64,000 nt of DNA from an uncultured Pirellulaceae bacterium (GCA_938036435.1 CALHPU010000060.1:1-64000), one strand, 5' to 3'; numbered from the stretch's first letter, positions 17,754-26,733 are shown. The notes: generated by a model from the letters alone, not told the origin. Made by a program: numbers and translations.

Positions 17754-18062
17754 TTAAAGCGGGATAAGTCCGGGATTTAAAAATAGTGGGATGTCAAGAA
17801 AATTGACTTCACAGTTTTCGTCGAGGTCCGCTGCAGGGTAAAATTCTCCGGCAATTAACAAGTCGATGAACGCGGGGATATCGCCAAAGTCAACTACGCC
17901 ATCTTGGTTTACGTCTCCTAGCAAACCGTTGTAGGCCACCGGTGGGTCGTTTGGGTCTTCCGCCGCGGCAATATTACAGAACAATACAGTGGTGGCGATC
18001 GTAAATCCAAGGACGATAAATAGTCTCAGTGGTTTGGTCGCAGCTAGTCGGTATCGAAGCAT
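17754..18062 (-). CDS. Small secreted protein consisting only of a dockerin-like module
   Basis: 102 residues: a signal peptide (1-34, ending IAAAE), a short Asp/Pro-rich stretch, and then only the two-repeat EF-hand module (GDVNQDGVVDFGDIPAF, then ADLDENCEVNFLDIPLF). The first repeat has a complete DxNxDGxxxxxD calcium loop; the second has lost part of it, and the C-terminus diverges (NPGLIPL). There is no catalytic domain, so it is either a free adaptor or surface module, or the remnant of a larger gene whose middle has been deleted. It lies 80 bases upstream of the nuclease-fold gene in the same orientation and could be co-transcribed with it. Confidence 0.7.
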   Translation of the reverse strand: MLRYRLAATKPLRLFIVLGFTIATTVLFCNIAAAEDPNDPPVAYNGLLGDVNQDGVVDFGDIPAFIDLLIAGEFYPAADLDENCEVNFLDIPLFLNPGLIPL

Positions 18063-18383
18063 GATTTTTCTCCCAAAGAAACGTTGATGAGAGCTCTGAA
18101 AAGAGCTTGAGCCATCTTCAGATTCTAATGTAACGCCAGAGGGAAGTCAAAATTAGTATTTGCCCCTTCGCACCTTTCAGGTTCTCAAACGCGTCACCCT
18201 TGAACTTTGGCCTTGTCGGAGAAAAAGGGCGCGAGTTTGAATCGTTGCTGATCAGTCATTGGTACACTTACGCTAGAAATCTGAGACAAACTTGTTTTGA
18301 ATTGCCAAGAATCAAGGAAAGCGTTATTCTGTTGAATTGGTCGCAAAAGCGGCTTACTCCGGCAGTATTCTTTTAAAGACGAC
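18063..18383. other. Divergent intergenic region
   Basis: 321 bases between the start of the leftward small dockerin protein and the rightward ACT-like gene, so promoters for both should lie here. The only structure I see is a short hairpin (AGCTCT/AGAGCT with a 4-base loop near 18091-18106). An open frame at 18194-18385 on the minus strand looks like chance. Confidence 0.5.
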
Positions 18384-19238
18384 ATGAGCGAAACGACGCA
18401 ATCAAGAACTTACGACCTTGTTGAAGATCTACGGGCGGACATCGATTTTGAGCTCGAAGATGTGATCACCGAGATCGTGCGCGAGTTGCCCGAGGATTAT
18501 TTTCAGCGTGTTCGCAGGAAGGATCAACTAATCCATTTGAAGGCGTTGCTGGCCCTCAGTTTTTGCAAGCTTCAAGAGGAGTTAATGTTTCGCTCTAGCG
18601 ACGGCGTGCACACCGCCGTGATCGCGCGTCAGAACTACAGTGGGCAACTGGCCAGCATTCTTAAACGCTTGCCCACCGACCGCACGTTGACCGGAGCAAA
18701 AATCTTCACCTCGCGCAGTCACGACTTCATCCTTGACTTGTTTGAGTTCGAGCTTGATGATCAGCAGGTCGGTGTTGAGATTCCTGTTGAGGCGATTTCG
18801 CCGGAAGAGGCAATCAAAAAGGTCGCAGCAGCGACAGGCGAGACGCCGGAAGTTATTCGGGAGTTTATTTCCCACTATTCGCCGACCAGCCAGATTCTTG
18901 ATTACCCGGATGAAATTGCCGAGCATTTCTTTGCGGCTGGCGAGGTGCAGAAAAACGATCGCCCGTCGATTCGTGTTCTGGACGACAACGGCGGAGCCAG
19001 CATCAAGCTTACGGTCGCGTCCCGCAAAATCAAGACTCGGCAGCTAGTCCAGTTGCTGGCGGAATATTTGGGGGAGCATCAGTTCGACATCGAAAAAGCC
19101 TACCTGAATGATCTCAAATTCGAGCAGTCGTCGCGGATTGCGATCGCCAGTTTTGAGATGACCTCGAAATTAGACGGTCAGTTCGACGCTCATCAACAGG
19201 CCATTGAAGCCCTGTTGATCGCCAGTATCGGTGACTGA
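18384..19238 (+). CDS. ACT-like protein resembling the N-terminus of large NAD-glutamate dehydrogenase
   Basis: 284 residues with no signal peptide or membrane segment. I do not recognise it with certainty. Two regions look like ACT-type beta-alpha-beta modules: about 75-125 (HTAVIARQNYSGQLASILKR ... FILDLFEFE) and about 195-280 (ASIKLTVASRKIKTRQLVQL, HQFDIEKAYLNDL). The segment IREFISHYSPTSQILDYPDEI and its order resemble the regulatory N-terminus of the large (over 1000-residue) NAD-dependent glutamate dehydrogenases, but the protein stops here and no dehydrogenase follows. It may be a free-standing regulatory domain or a truncated gene. Its last 63 residues are duplicated at 22896-23089. 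It converges with the sulfatase gene. Confidence 0.55.
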   Translation: MSETTQSRTYDLVEDLRADIDFELEDVITEIVRELPEDYFQRVRRKDQLIHLKALLALSFCKLQEELMFRSSDGVHTAVIARQNYSGQLASILKRLPTDRTLTGAKIFTSRSHDFILDLFEFELDDQQVGVEIPVEAISPEEAIKKVAAATGETPEVIREFISHYSPTSQILDYPDEIAEHFFAAGEVQKNDRPSIRVLDDNGGASIKLTVASRKIKTRQLVQLLAEYLGEHQFDIEKAYLNDLKFEQSSRIAIASFEMTSKLDGQFDAHQQAIEALLIASIGD

Positions 19239-19343
19239 AAAAGCTCTTTCAAACATTGAGGGTTTCTCAGCCAGGCTTGCTCCAGCGTTTATGCCCAGAG
19301 GCTGACGGTTGATGCTGTGTCGCCAGAACTCGATGCTGAGGAG

Positions 19344-22300
19344 TTAGCTTTGCGTCAGAATTGCAATAAACGCTGGAATGTCTGCAAAGCTCACAACGCC
19401 GTCTTGGTTGCAATCGGCTTGATCGAGAAAGTTGCCAGAGGCGAGAATTGAAATGAACGCCGGGATGTCTGCAAAATTCACGACGCCGTTCAAGTCGCAA
19501 TCGCCCAGCAAAATTGTAATGCCCGGAGTATCAACCTGAAGATCAATGACGTCAATTCTTGGAAACAGCGTGTTACCAGTTACGTTTTTAAATTCCATGC
19601 CAAAGTAAACTGTCTTTCCGATGTCACTTGCGACGGTGGTGTACAGATTCGCCGCAGAATGTGATGTCCATTGCCCATCGCTGGCCCTGTCAATCACGTA
19701 GTCATCGCTGTCTAACTCTGTGATGTCGGCTACCGAGGTAGATCCGTTTGCTCCCGACGAAGAGGTGAATAAGAATGTCCGCATTGTCTCGTCGCCGTTC
19801 CATCCTGCGAGGCCTCCACCGGCACCAAAATCGTAGGTCAGTCTGAACACCTCTCCGGCAGTTTGAACGACATATCCACTGTCGTTGATTTGCACACGAT
19901 CTTTAAACGGCATTCCTGCTCTTGAGCCAGCTTGCGAGCTTCCGTTTGTCTGAGAGTCGTTCGTGAAATTGATGGTTTCCGCTCCGCCAGCATTGAACCA
20001 GTTAGGCGTCGAGTCGTAGGGCTGTGCGCCAGAGGCAGGTTCGGTCGCTTCGAAGTCTGCATTGCCAGCGACACCACCTAGAATGACCGTAGTCGTAGGC
20101 GGCGTCGTTACCGTCGTAATCACAATCGGATCTCCAACAGTAATTGTGCCAGTGTTGGCAAGCTCTGAAGTGTCCCAGCCGAGACCGGCACCAAGTGGAG
20201 GCAGCTGCAACGAATCAAAATCGCCAGAGAAACTAGCAAAACCGAGGATATCGAAAGACTGACCATCGGCAGGAGTAAAGCCGGCGTCGAGTGTCACGAC
20301 CAGCTGACCACCTGCGGCATTGAACGCGCCGCTTACATTGAGCAAATCATTGTCACTTGCACCCAATTGCACTTCAAGACTCGCGCCAGGCTGATGGGTA
20401 TAGTCACCGGCGATGTCAAGTTGCCCAATGCTATTTCCAGCCGGGACGACAGTCGAACCATTTTTCAATGTCACATCGCCAATGATCTGTCCATCGCCAG
20501 CGAGCGTTTGGTCCGCACCAACCTCTAGGCCGGCGTTTGCCGATGATACATCTAAAGTACTGCCAGCATGAACATCGATGTAAGACGAGCCTCCCAAAGT
20601 ACCGGCACCACTGAGTGCCAGCGTGCCACCAGCGATTACTGTCTCGCCGGTAAACGTATTGTCGGCTATTAGGGCAACGGTACTTGTGCCAGTTTTCGTA
20701 AGGTTACTGGGCGAAAAGTAATCGCTGATTTGGCCGCTTATCGAAACGTCTGCATCGCCATCACCCGATATCAGCAGATCGTCGTACAAGATCAGATCTG
20801 TTCCAATTTGGTATAAGAACTGGCCAGTGGAAAAATTGCTCGCGTCAACAACGAGTTCGGGTTCGACGCCTAACAGCGAACTGGTGAGCAGGAGGTCATT
20901 TCCTGAAATGGTGGCAGTTCGGTTTTGAGAGCTGCTGAAATTACCGCTCAGCAAAATTCGGTTCAGCATATAGGGAAGCCCGGTCAGCCGAACCATGTTG
21001 TTGTTCGATGTGTAGTTGAACGAATTGGATGTTGGGAATTCCAAAACGGTACTGGCGAACGAATCGCTGTAGAACATCGTTTCCGCCATAGACGTCCCGC
21101 CCGCAAGCCAAGCATTACTGTCCAACCAGTTACGCGTTGTTGAACCCGTCGCATTGAACGTGAATTGGTCGAAGAGGTTAATCGAATCCTGAGTGCGACC
21201 GAGAATTGCGTACCTCTGTTTGTCAAACTCAGTTTCCTGATCGGTTAACTCGCGCTTCAAATCTTCAACAATGGCGGGGTTTGCACCTGCGACATTCGAT
21301 GTCTCACTTATATCGTTTGCAAGATTGTAAAGTTGTGGGTTGAGCCCGGGGCTTCCGCCGGACCAAGTGAGCTTCCAATCGCCTTTAATGACTGAAAAGT
21401 GAGCTCGGTGCCTGTTGACGAGGACTTCGTGAGGGTCGGCAGCCACGTTGCCGTTGATGAAGGGCAACAAATTAACCCCATCCACTCCGGTGTCGGCCGG
21501 TCCGAACATACCACCACCGGCTTCAAAGGCTGTGGCTAAAATATCGACGCCATGTACGGGCCTGTCGTAAACTGTGTCTATTGCGGACGCATCGACTCCT
21601 GCTCCAGCGATAAGCATCGGTACTCGGATTCCGCCTTCCCAAGGAGAACCTTTGCCACGTCGCAAGATTCCGTTATCCGCTCCGTTGGGAGATGATGAAT
21701 TCGCGTCAGCGCCACCATTGTCGTTGACGAAAATAATCATCGTGTTGTCAGTGATGCTGTCCGAAGTGTTTCCGTCCCCGTTTGGATCGTCGAGTCGATC
21801 AACCATGCGCCCGATTTCTTTATCCATCGTTAGCATCATCGATCCGTAAGTTTTTCGAATGCCAGACAAACCGGCCAGACTCGGATCATTGAAGTCGGGA
21901 GAATTCTGCAATGGTGTATGCGGAGCAGTAAACGACTGGTAGAGAAAAAACGGGTTCCCGTCATCGTAGTGATCTGCAATGAAATCGACGGCGTAGTCAC
22001 CAAATGTGTTGGTGATGTACTGTCCGCTGTAGGAACCTTCGACAACCGTATCGGTGATGTTGCCGTTGACGTTGGTTGCTTTGCGAAGTAACTGGGTTTG
22101 GGTTAAACCCGTATTGCCCACGGCGTAAGTTCTAGAGCCGTGCCAAATCCCAAAGAACTCGTCGATGCCTTGGTTCTGAGGCCGGTTGCCCGGTTGTGTG
22201 GGAGATGTATCGGCGATCTGTCCAAGATGCCATTTCCCAATCGCACCGGTCGAGTAGCCTAACGATTTCATTCGTTCCCAAATCGTAATTGACTCCACTG

Positions 22301-22646
22301 GCACCCCTTCGAACACGCCGGTGTTTGAAGTCAGATTGTTGCCGACCACTTCGTTACCGATTCGGTTTTGGTATCCGCCGGTTACCAAGGCCGCACGTGT
22401 CGGCTGGCAGGCCTCGCCCACGTAAGCGCGGGAAAAAGTTACGCCTCGTCGTGCTAGGGCATCAAGATTTGGAGTTGGAATCTCTGACGTCGCTCCACTG
22501 AGTCCGTTCATAAATCCAAAGTCAGCGTAGCCCGCGTCGTCACAGACGATAACGATAACGTTAGGCTGTTGTGCTTGTAGATGTGCCGGTCTGATTGCGC
22601 AAATGCACAGGCTCAGTGCTAAGGCAACAATGAAATTCGCCTTCAT
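19344..22646 (-). CDS. Secreted sulfatase with autotransporter-type beta repeats and dockerin-like tail
   Basis: 1100 residues from ATG 22646 (an upstream TTG is less likely). Signal peptide 1-25. Residues about 30-480 form an arylsulfatase: metal site NVIVIVCDDAGYADFG, the formylglycine motif CQPTR (Cys80) followed by AALVTGGYQ, and GKWHLGQ. Cys80 needs a formylglycine-generating enzyme, not seen here. About 560-830 holds autotransporter-associated beta-strand repeats (GGTLALSGAGTLGG, LAGDGQIIGDV, GNSIGQLDIAGDY). About 860-1040 looks like a carbohydrate-binding beta-sandwich. The last 55 residues are the dockerin-like module. By family it removes sulfate from sulfated algal or animal glycans outside the cell. 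It sits between two copies of the ACT-like 3' end. Confidence 0.92.
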   Translation of the reverse strand: MKANFIVALALSLCICAIRPAHLQAQQPNVIVIVCDDAGYADFGFMNGLSGATSEIPTPNLDALARRGVTFSRAYVGEACQPTRAALVTGGYQNRIGNEVVGNNLTSNTGVFEGVPVESITIWERMKSLGYSTGAIGKWHLGQIADTSPTQPGNRPQNQGIDEFFGIWHGSRTYAVGNTGLTQTQLLRKATNVNGNITDTVVEGSYSGQYITNTFGDYAVDFIADHYDDGNPFFLYQSFTAPHTPLQNSPDFNDPSLAGLSGIRKTYGSMMLTMDKEIGRMVDRLDDPNGDGNTSDSITDNTMIIFVNDNGGADANSSSPNGADNGILRRGKGSPWEGGIRVPMLIAGAGVDASAIDTVYDRPVHGVDILATAFEAGGGMFGPADTGVDGVNLLPFINGNVAADPHEVLVNRHRAHFSVIKGDWKLTWSGGSPGLNPQLYNLANDISETSNVAGANPAIVEDLKRELTDQETEFDKQRYAILGRTQDSINLFDQFTFNATGSTTRNWLDSNAWLAGGTSMAETMFYSDSFASTVLEFPTSNSFNYTSNNNMVRLTGLPYMLNRILLSGNFSSSQNRTATISGNDLLLTSSLLGVEPELVVDASNFSTGQFLYQIGTDLILYDDLLISGDGDADVSISGQISDYFSPSNLTKTGTSTVALIADNTFTGETVIAGGTLALSGAGTLGGSSYIDVHAGSTLDVSSANAGLEVGADQTLAGDGQIIGDVTLKNGSTVVPAGNSIGQLDIAGDYTHQPGASLEVQLGASDNDLLNVSGAFNAAGGQLVVTLDAGFTPADGQSFDILGFASFSGDFDSLQLPPLGAGLGWDTSELANTGTITVGDPIVITTVTTPPTTTVILGGVAGNADFEATEPASGAQPYDSTPNWFNAGGAETINFTNDSQTNGSSQAGSRAGMPFKDRVQINDSGYVVQTAGEVFRLTYDFGAGGGLAGWNGDETMRTFLFTSSSGANGSTSVADITELDSDDYVIDRASDGQWTSHSAANLYTTVASDIGKTVYFGMEFKNVTGNTLFPRIDVIDLQVDTPGITILLGDCDLNGVVNFADIPAFISILASGNFLDQADCNQDGVVSFADIPAFIAILTQS

Positions 22647-22895
22647 AGGATCAACCAAAAAAGGAGGGAGGTTCAGAAGTTCCGACAGTGAGTCAAGTCA
22701 CCAAGGAGAGAGGGTCACTTCCTGCGGAAAAGCATGACATTTGTAACCTTCATTGTACGCCGAATTGGACATGGAAAACCTGTGTTCATGGCGATTTTGA
22801 GGCAACAGCTTGCCCACAAATTCGATTCAAGGAGTAGTTCGAATCACGTAGAAAAGAGTCGCCTAGTCACGGCGCTCGACAACACCTGCAGTTCA

Positions 22896-23089
22896 GTTCA
22901 GCTACTGGCCGAGTATCTGGGTGAGCATCAATTCGACATAGAGAAAGCTTGCTTAAATGATCTGGAATTCGATCAGTCGTCGCGGATTGCAATCGCTAGC
23001 TTCGAGATGTCTTCCAATTCGAACAGTCAGTTTGACATGCATCAACAAGCAATTGAAAGCTTGTTGATCGCCAATATGGATCGGTCGTG
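22896..23089 (+). pseudogene. Duplicated 3' fragment of the ACT-like gene
   Basis: Starting with VQLLAEYLGEHQFDIEKA, the translation follows the last 63 residues of the gene ending at 19238 almost throughout, with the stop at the same place. The rest of the gene is absent; the frame is open upstream to an ATG at 22734, but that part (54 residues) does not resemble the parent. It is best read as a decayed partial copy. It converges with a dockerin-tailed gene exactly as the intact copy does. Confidence 0.8.
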
Positions 23090-23114
23090 AGGAACAGCGA
23101 CATCAACGGCGCTG

Positions 23115-24848
23115 TTAACCGCTGCTGAGCAACTGAACGAATGGTCCAATATCTGAGAAGTTTACGAAACCGTTGCGATCGATATCTGCTTCATTTTGAA
23201 ATCCCCCGGTGGCAAGCAGGGAGATGAATGGTGGAATATCAGCAAAATTCACCACATCATCCCCATTCAAGTCACCTAACCTCAACTCAGTTCCAGGGGC
23301 GGCGACCAGCATGTCGGACACAAAAATGCCACTGGTTCCATCTGTGAATGAGGCGGAAAATGCGATCTGGCCGGAATCATTGAGTCCACGACTGCTGAAA
23401 CCCACGCCTCGAATCGTGCGAAAATCAGTAAGATTTGGGTCGTTGCTGACGTCAATCACTTGCCCCGTTACCGCTACTGGCTGAAGTATCCCGGATGCGT
23501 CTTCCCCAAAGATACCATTGCCGCCCACTGAAAAACTGGCGGAGAAAGCTACTTGCCCTCTATCGTTCAATTGGGGGTCACCTAGACGTTGATACTCGGC
23601 TCCATCTGTCCCCGGTGCTATGTCTCCCGCCGTATGTGCGATCAATTTCGGTAACCCATCTGGTTCAACGCTATAAATCCCGAATCCGTTTGACTGATTC
23701 GGAAATTCTGCTATGGTGAAAAATGAGAAAAATATTACTTTCCCTGTCCCATTGATTTGCGTTCTATTAATTGTCCCATAGCGAATCCCGTCCGGCATTC
23801 CGGGCGCCTGATCACCTTCGTTGGCAATCACATGCAAGCCACTTTCTGTCGTGGTCAGAAGCGCATTGTGGACCGAAGTTTCTCCAACGGTTCTGTAGGC
23901 ATTGGTGAACAAGATCCTGCCGTTGTCACTAATTGCTAAGTCGTCGAATCGCCAAAGCAGCGTCGCGTCACTACCGTCAACAGAAACTTCAGTGCCAGAT
24001 AAGATTACTGCTTCCGAAATGCCATTGGCTGGTCGGGATATTAGCGCATCGTGACGCCTACCCGTGTTTTGATCTCTGACAACCGTTGAGAAGACTACCT
24101 GCCCCGAGTTATTGATTTCTGGGTCGCTCAGTGCGCTAGTGATGGTCAAAGCTGAACCGGGGGACAAAGCTGAACCCTGTCGTGCGACCTCTATAATGTT
24201 CCCCGGCGAAGCCTCAAAGTAGATGCCGTCGCTGGCTCCGCTTCCATCATCCCACAGAAAAGCAAGTTGGCCATTATCGTTTGTAGCGAAGGTATAATGG
24301 GAATGGTAAAAACCACTACTCGCATTTGGCATGAAAGACGACCGACCAGCGATAAGTTGCTGGATTCCGCTAACGTCCTCTCTGAAAACACCCCTATCTC
24401 CCGGCACCGTCGAAGAAAACATTGCCCGGTCGCCTGAGTCTAAACTCAAATCTCGATAGGAGATAAGGATAGACTCCCCCTGTCTTTGAGCAATCGTCGT
24501 CAAACCGTCATCAACACGATCTTTTTGGATGGCACGGCTGATCGTCGAATTTCTTAAAACGATCACGGTAAACACTTCGCCCGTTTCTATATTGACGCCC
24601 TCTTCTTCGACGAATTCTCTAACACTAAAGCTCTTCCGAAATAAAGTATTCCCATTGTTGTTAAGTAATGGACTCCAGAAACTAAACCCCGAATTAGCCT
24701 CATCTCCAAGCTGATCAAAGGACTGTTCTAACGTGACCGTGCGAAGGAGGTCTTGAGAAAACACGCTCTTTGCATTTGCAAGCAAACACATGAAGGCGAT
24801 GTAAACTGTGAATGATGGACTCAGTCGACCCAAAAAGCTATTGAACAT
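23115..24848 (-). CDS. Secreted repeat protein with dockerin-like tail
   Basis: 577 residues from ATG 24848 (TTG 24860 is possible). Signal peptide 1-32, ending SVFSQ. The body is a series of about 50-60-residue repeats with the recurring motif N-x-x-G-Q/R-V/I-x-F-S/T (NNSGQVVFSTVV, SDNGRILFTNA, NDRGQVAFSASF, NDSGQIAFSASF), typical of planctomycete and cyanobacterial surface proteins of the DUF7453 type and probably folding as a beta-propeller. The last 55 residues are the EF-hand module beginning GDLNGDDVVNFADIPPF. There are no obvious catalytic residues; a binding or structural role at the cell surface is likely. It is probably monocistronic. Confidence 0.78.
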   Translation of the reverse strand: MFNSFLGRLSPSFTVYIAFMCLLANAKSVFSQDLLRTVTLEQSFDQLGDEANSGFSFWSPLLNNNGNTLFRKSFSVREFVEEEGVNIETGEVFTVIVLRNSTISRAIQKDRVDDGLTTIAQRQGESILISYRDLSLDSGDRAMFSSTVPGDRGVFREDVSGIQQLIAGRSSFMPNASSGFYHSHYTFATNDNGQLAFLWDDGSGASDGIYFEASPGNIIEVARQGSALSPGSALTITSALSDPEINNSGQVVFSTVVRDQNTGRRHDALISRPANGISEAVILSGTEVSVDGSDATLLWRFDDLAISDNGRILFTNAYRTVGETSVHNALLTTTESGLHVIANEGDQAPGMPDGIRYGTINRTQINGTGKVIFFSFFTIAEFPNQSNGFGIYSVEPDGLPKLIAHTAGDIAPGTDGAEYQRLGDPQLNDRGQVAFSASFSVGGNGIFGEDASGILQPVAVTGQVIDVSNDPNLTDFRTIRGVGFSSRGLNDSGQIAFSASFTDGTSGIFVSDMLVAAPGTELRLGDLNGDDVVNFADIPPFISLLATGGFQNEADIDRNGFVNFSDIGPFVQLLSSG

Positions 24849-25379
24849 CTGATGCCTCAAACAAAAATACTACGTAGTAGAGCGTCACAAGACTCAAAGA
24901 ACCCGGCTAAAAACTAAAGAAGTTTTTCCAAACTCGTTCAGTCGCCTTCCCGCGTTAGCCCATAAAGTGACTGTTGCTTTTCCAAACCCAAATTGCCAGA
25001 ATTCGACAGCGGCTCGCCTGGCAGTTCTTGGGACATGCGGACTTCAGGTCGTGCGAAGTACTTAAAGTATAGCAAACATCACCGGTCAACACGTAGGTAA
25101 ATGTGGATTCGCCTTACTGGATTGGGGATAGAGCCCCGTGAACACGTAGAACCTGCGAATAACCGTTTTAGATGCATCCGGCTAGGCGGGCATGTACGTC
25201 AACTATGAGCGGTACGATCTGCCTTCAGCGTCTTGCAGACCTTGGATGGAGCTCTTACCGCTTCGAGCAGAGCTGATACGAACCGTTTGGGCGGTAACGA
25301 AAATCGGGCATCTCTGCCGAACGTCGGCAGGTCATCAGTGCGACTGAATCTCCGTATTTTGACGTGCGAAACGCACGAG
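24849..25379. other. Gap without recognised genes
   Basis: About 530 bases between the repeat-protein start and the tRNA. Two small perfect hairpins lie near the tRNA 3' end (CTGCCGA/TCGGCAG at 25314-25330 and CGTGCG/CGCACG at 25363-25377). Neither is followed by a clear T run on the minus strand, though the second is well placed to end the tRNA transcript. Nothing else is recognisable. Confidence 0.5.
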
Positions 25380-25463
25380 TGCGGACGAGAGGATTTGAAC
25401 CTCCACGGGGTTGCCCCCACTAGCCCCTCAAGCTAGCGCGTCTGCCAATTCCGCCACGTCCGC
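25380..25463 (-). tRNA. tRNA-Leu (anticodon GAG)
   Basis: An 84-base class II tRNA on the minus strand. The acceptor arms GCGGACG and CGTCCGC pair perfectly; the D arm has TGGCGGAATTGGCAGACGCG; the anticodon stem CTAGC/GCTAG encloses the loop TTGAGGG, giving anticodon GAG; a long variable arm (GTGGGGGCAACCCCGT) and GGTTCAAATCC T-loop follow. The discriminator is A and the CCA end is not encoded. It reads CUC and CUU leucine codons. It stands alone, divergent from rplM. Confidence 0.95.
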
Positions 25464-25465
25464 AG

Positions 25466-25485
25466 AAAAACCCGGATCTTCCGGG
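25466..25485 (-). terminator. Terminator-like hairpin in the tRNA-Leu leader
   Basis: On the minus strand CCCGGA and TCCGGG (25485-25471) form a 6-bp GC stem with a 3-base loop followed directly by TTTTT, three bases before the mature tRNA 5' end. It has the form of an intrinsic terminator but lies between the predicted promoter and the tRNA, so it may be a weak attenuator or a processing structure. Confidence 0.45.
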
Positions 25486-25508
25486 GCAGAGCTCTTTTGA
25501 AGTCGCGT

Positions 25509-25538
25509 ATGATAGAGATCGCGGCCCCAAAGTGTCAA
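25509..25538 (-). promoter_or_regulatory. Sigma-70-type promoter of tRNA-Leu
   Basis: On the minus strand a perfect TTGACA (25538-25533) and TATCAT (25514-25509) are separated by 18 bases. Initiation about 7 bases further on would place the start near 25502, some 40 bases before the mature tRNA, which fits a stable-RNA promoter. Confidence 0.65.
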
Positions 25539-25797
25539 GTCAGTGTCTTCGGCTCTCAGCTCTTAAAGTCTTAAGCCATTTCGCGGCGTTACGACCAGAT
25601 CCCAGAGGCTGCCCAAGTCCAAAATAGTCATAAAATACTGTGACTTGGCCCTTGTGGCATTTTTTAACGGTCAGTATCTTATTGGATTCTTTGGATGTCA
25701 AAATTTGCCCAAAAACCGCTAATCGGCCTGGGGTCATTGTCCGAAGAAAAACGCAATACATCTGAAGGTCCTTCCCAGAAATTCTCGGAGAAATGTT
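25539..25797. other. Leader region of rplM-rpsI
   Basis: Together with the tRNA promoter this is a 334-base gap between divergent genes. The promoter of the ribosomal operon must lie here but no clear -35/-10 pair stands out. Open frames on the minus strand run into rplM and are shadows. Confidence 0.4.
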
Positions 25798-26250
25798 GTG
25801 CCCGGCACAAAATCATATAACGCTCAAAACGACGTACTGGAAAAGAACTGGTATCTCGTCGATTTGGAAGACAAAATTGTCGGACGAATCGCTTCAGACA
25901 TTGCCATGGTTCTGATGGGTAAGCACCAACCAAACTACACTCCGCATGTTGACACTGGCGATTTTGTCATCGTCACTAACTGCGAGAAGGTTAAGTTCTC
26001 AGGCAGCAAGTTGGACCAAAAGACTTACACATGGTACACCGGCTACACCGGCCTCAAGAAAGAGACCGCTGGCAAACGACTTGAGCGCAAGCCTGAGCGA
26101 ATCATTCGCGACGCTGTTCGCCGAATGCTGCCTAAAAACAAGATCGGACGCCAAATGCTTTCGAAGCTGAAGATCTACGAAGGCGCCGAGCACCCGCACC
26201 AAGCACAGGATCCACAGCCTTTACCTTACGTTCGTCACGGCGACAAATAA
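25798..26250 (+). CDS. rplM: 50S ribosomal protein L13
   Basis: 150 residues from a GTG start. The family signatures are all present: KNWYLVDLEDKIVGRIASDIA near the N-terminus, GDFVIVTNCEKVKFSGSKL, the YTWYTGYTGLKKETAG loop, and RRMLPKNKIGRQMLSKLKIYEGAEHPH. L13 is an early-assembly 23S rRNA-binding protein. The C-terminus (AQDPQPLPYVRHGDK) is slightly extended. It is followed after 46 bases by rpsI, the universal bacterial arrangement, and the pair share a terminator downstream of rpsI. Confidence 0.98.
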   Translation: MPGTKSYNAQNDVLEKNWYLVDLEDKIVGRIASDIAMVLMGKHQPNYTPHVDTGDFVIVTNCEKVKFSGSKLDQKTYTWYTGYTGLKKETAGKRLERKPERIIRDAVRRMLPKNKIGRQMLSKLKIYEGAEHPHQAQDPQPLPYVRHGDK

Positions 26251-26296
26251 GAACACGAAATCACAGTAATCTCGATAACAAAAACAAACGCGCGTT

Positions 26297-26704
26297 ATGG
26301 CAAAAACAGACAAAAAATCAGGTGAAGCTCTCGGTACCGGCCGTCGTAAATCTTCCGTTGCACGCGTGCGTGTTAAATCGGGAACTGGGCAAGTGGTGAT
26401 CAACGGCAAGAAAGTCGAAGATTACTTTCCGACCACTCAAAATCAGCGTGCAATCGCAGATACGCTGCAGGCCACCGGCACAACCGACAGCGTTGACATT
26501 CGCATTACCGTCTCCGGTGGCGGCCAGACAGGCCAGTCAGGAGCTTGCAAGATGGGCATCGCCCGTGCGTTGGTCAATTTTGATCCTGAGCACTTTGCCT
26601 CGCTTCGCGAAGGTGGATTCTTGACACGTGACTCACGTATGAAAGAACGTAAGAAGCCAGGTCTTCATGGTGCCCGTCGTGGTACTCAGTTCTCTAAGCG
26701 TTAA
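26297..26704 (+). CDS. rpsI: 30S ribosomal protein S9
   Basis: 135 residues. GTGRRKSSVARVRVKSGTG and the VVINGKKVEDYF segment are the family N-terminus; GGGQTGQSGACKMGIARAL and the C-terminal RKKPGLHGARRGTQFSKR are the core and tail. The conserved terminal Ser-Lys-Arg, which reaches the P-site tRNA, is intact. Second gene of the rplM-rpsI operon, ended by a strong terminator 30 bases after the stop. Confidence 0.98.
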   Translation: MAKTDKKSGEALGTGRRKSSVARVRVKSGTGQVVINGKKVEDYFPTTQNQRAIADTLQATGTTDSVDIRITVSGGGQTGQSGACKMGIARALVNFDPEHFASLREGGFLTRDSRMKERKKPGLHGARRGTQFSKR

Positions 26705-26733
26705 GACGCTGTACGAACTCATCCGGTCAAAAG

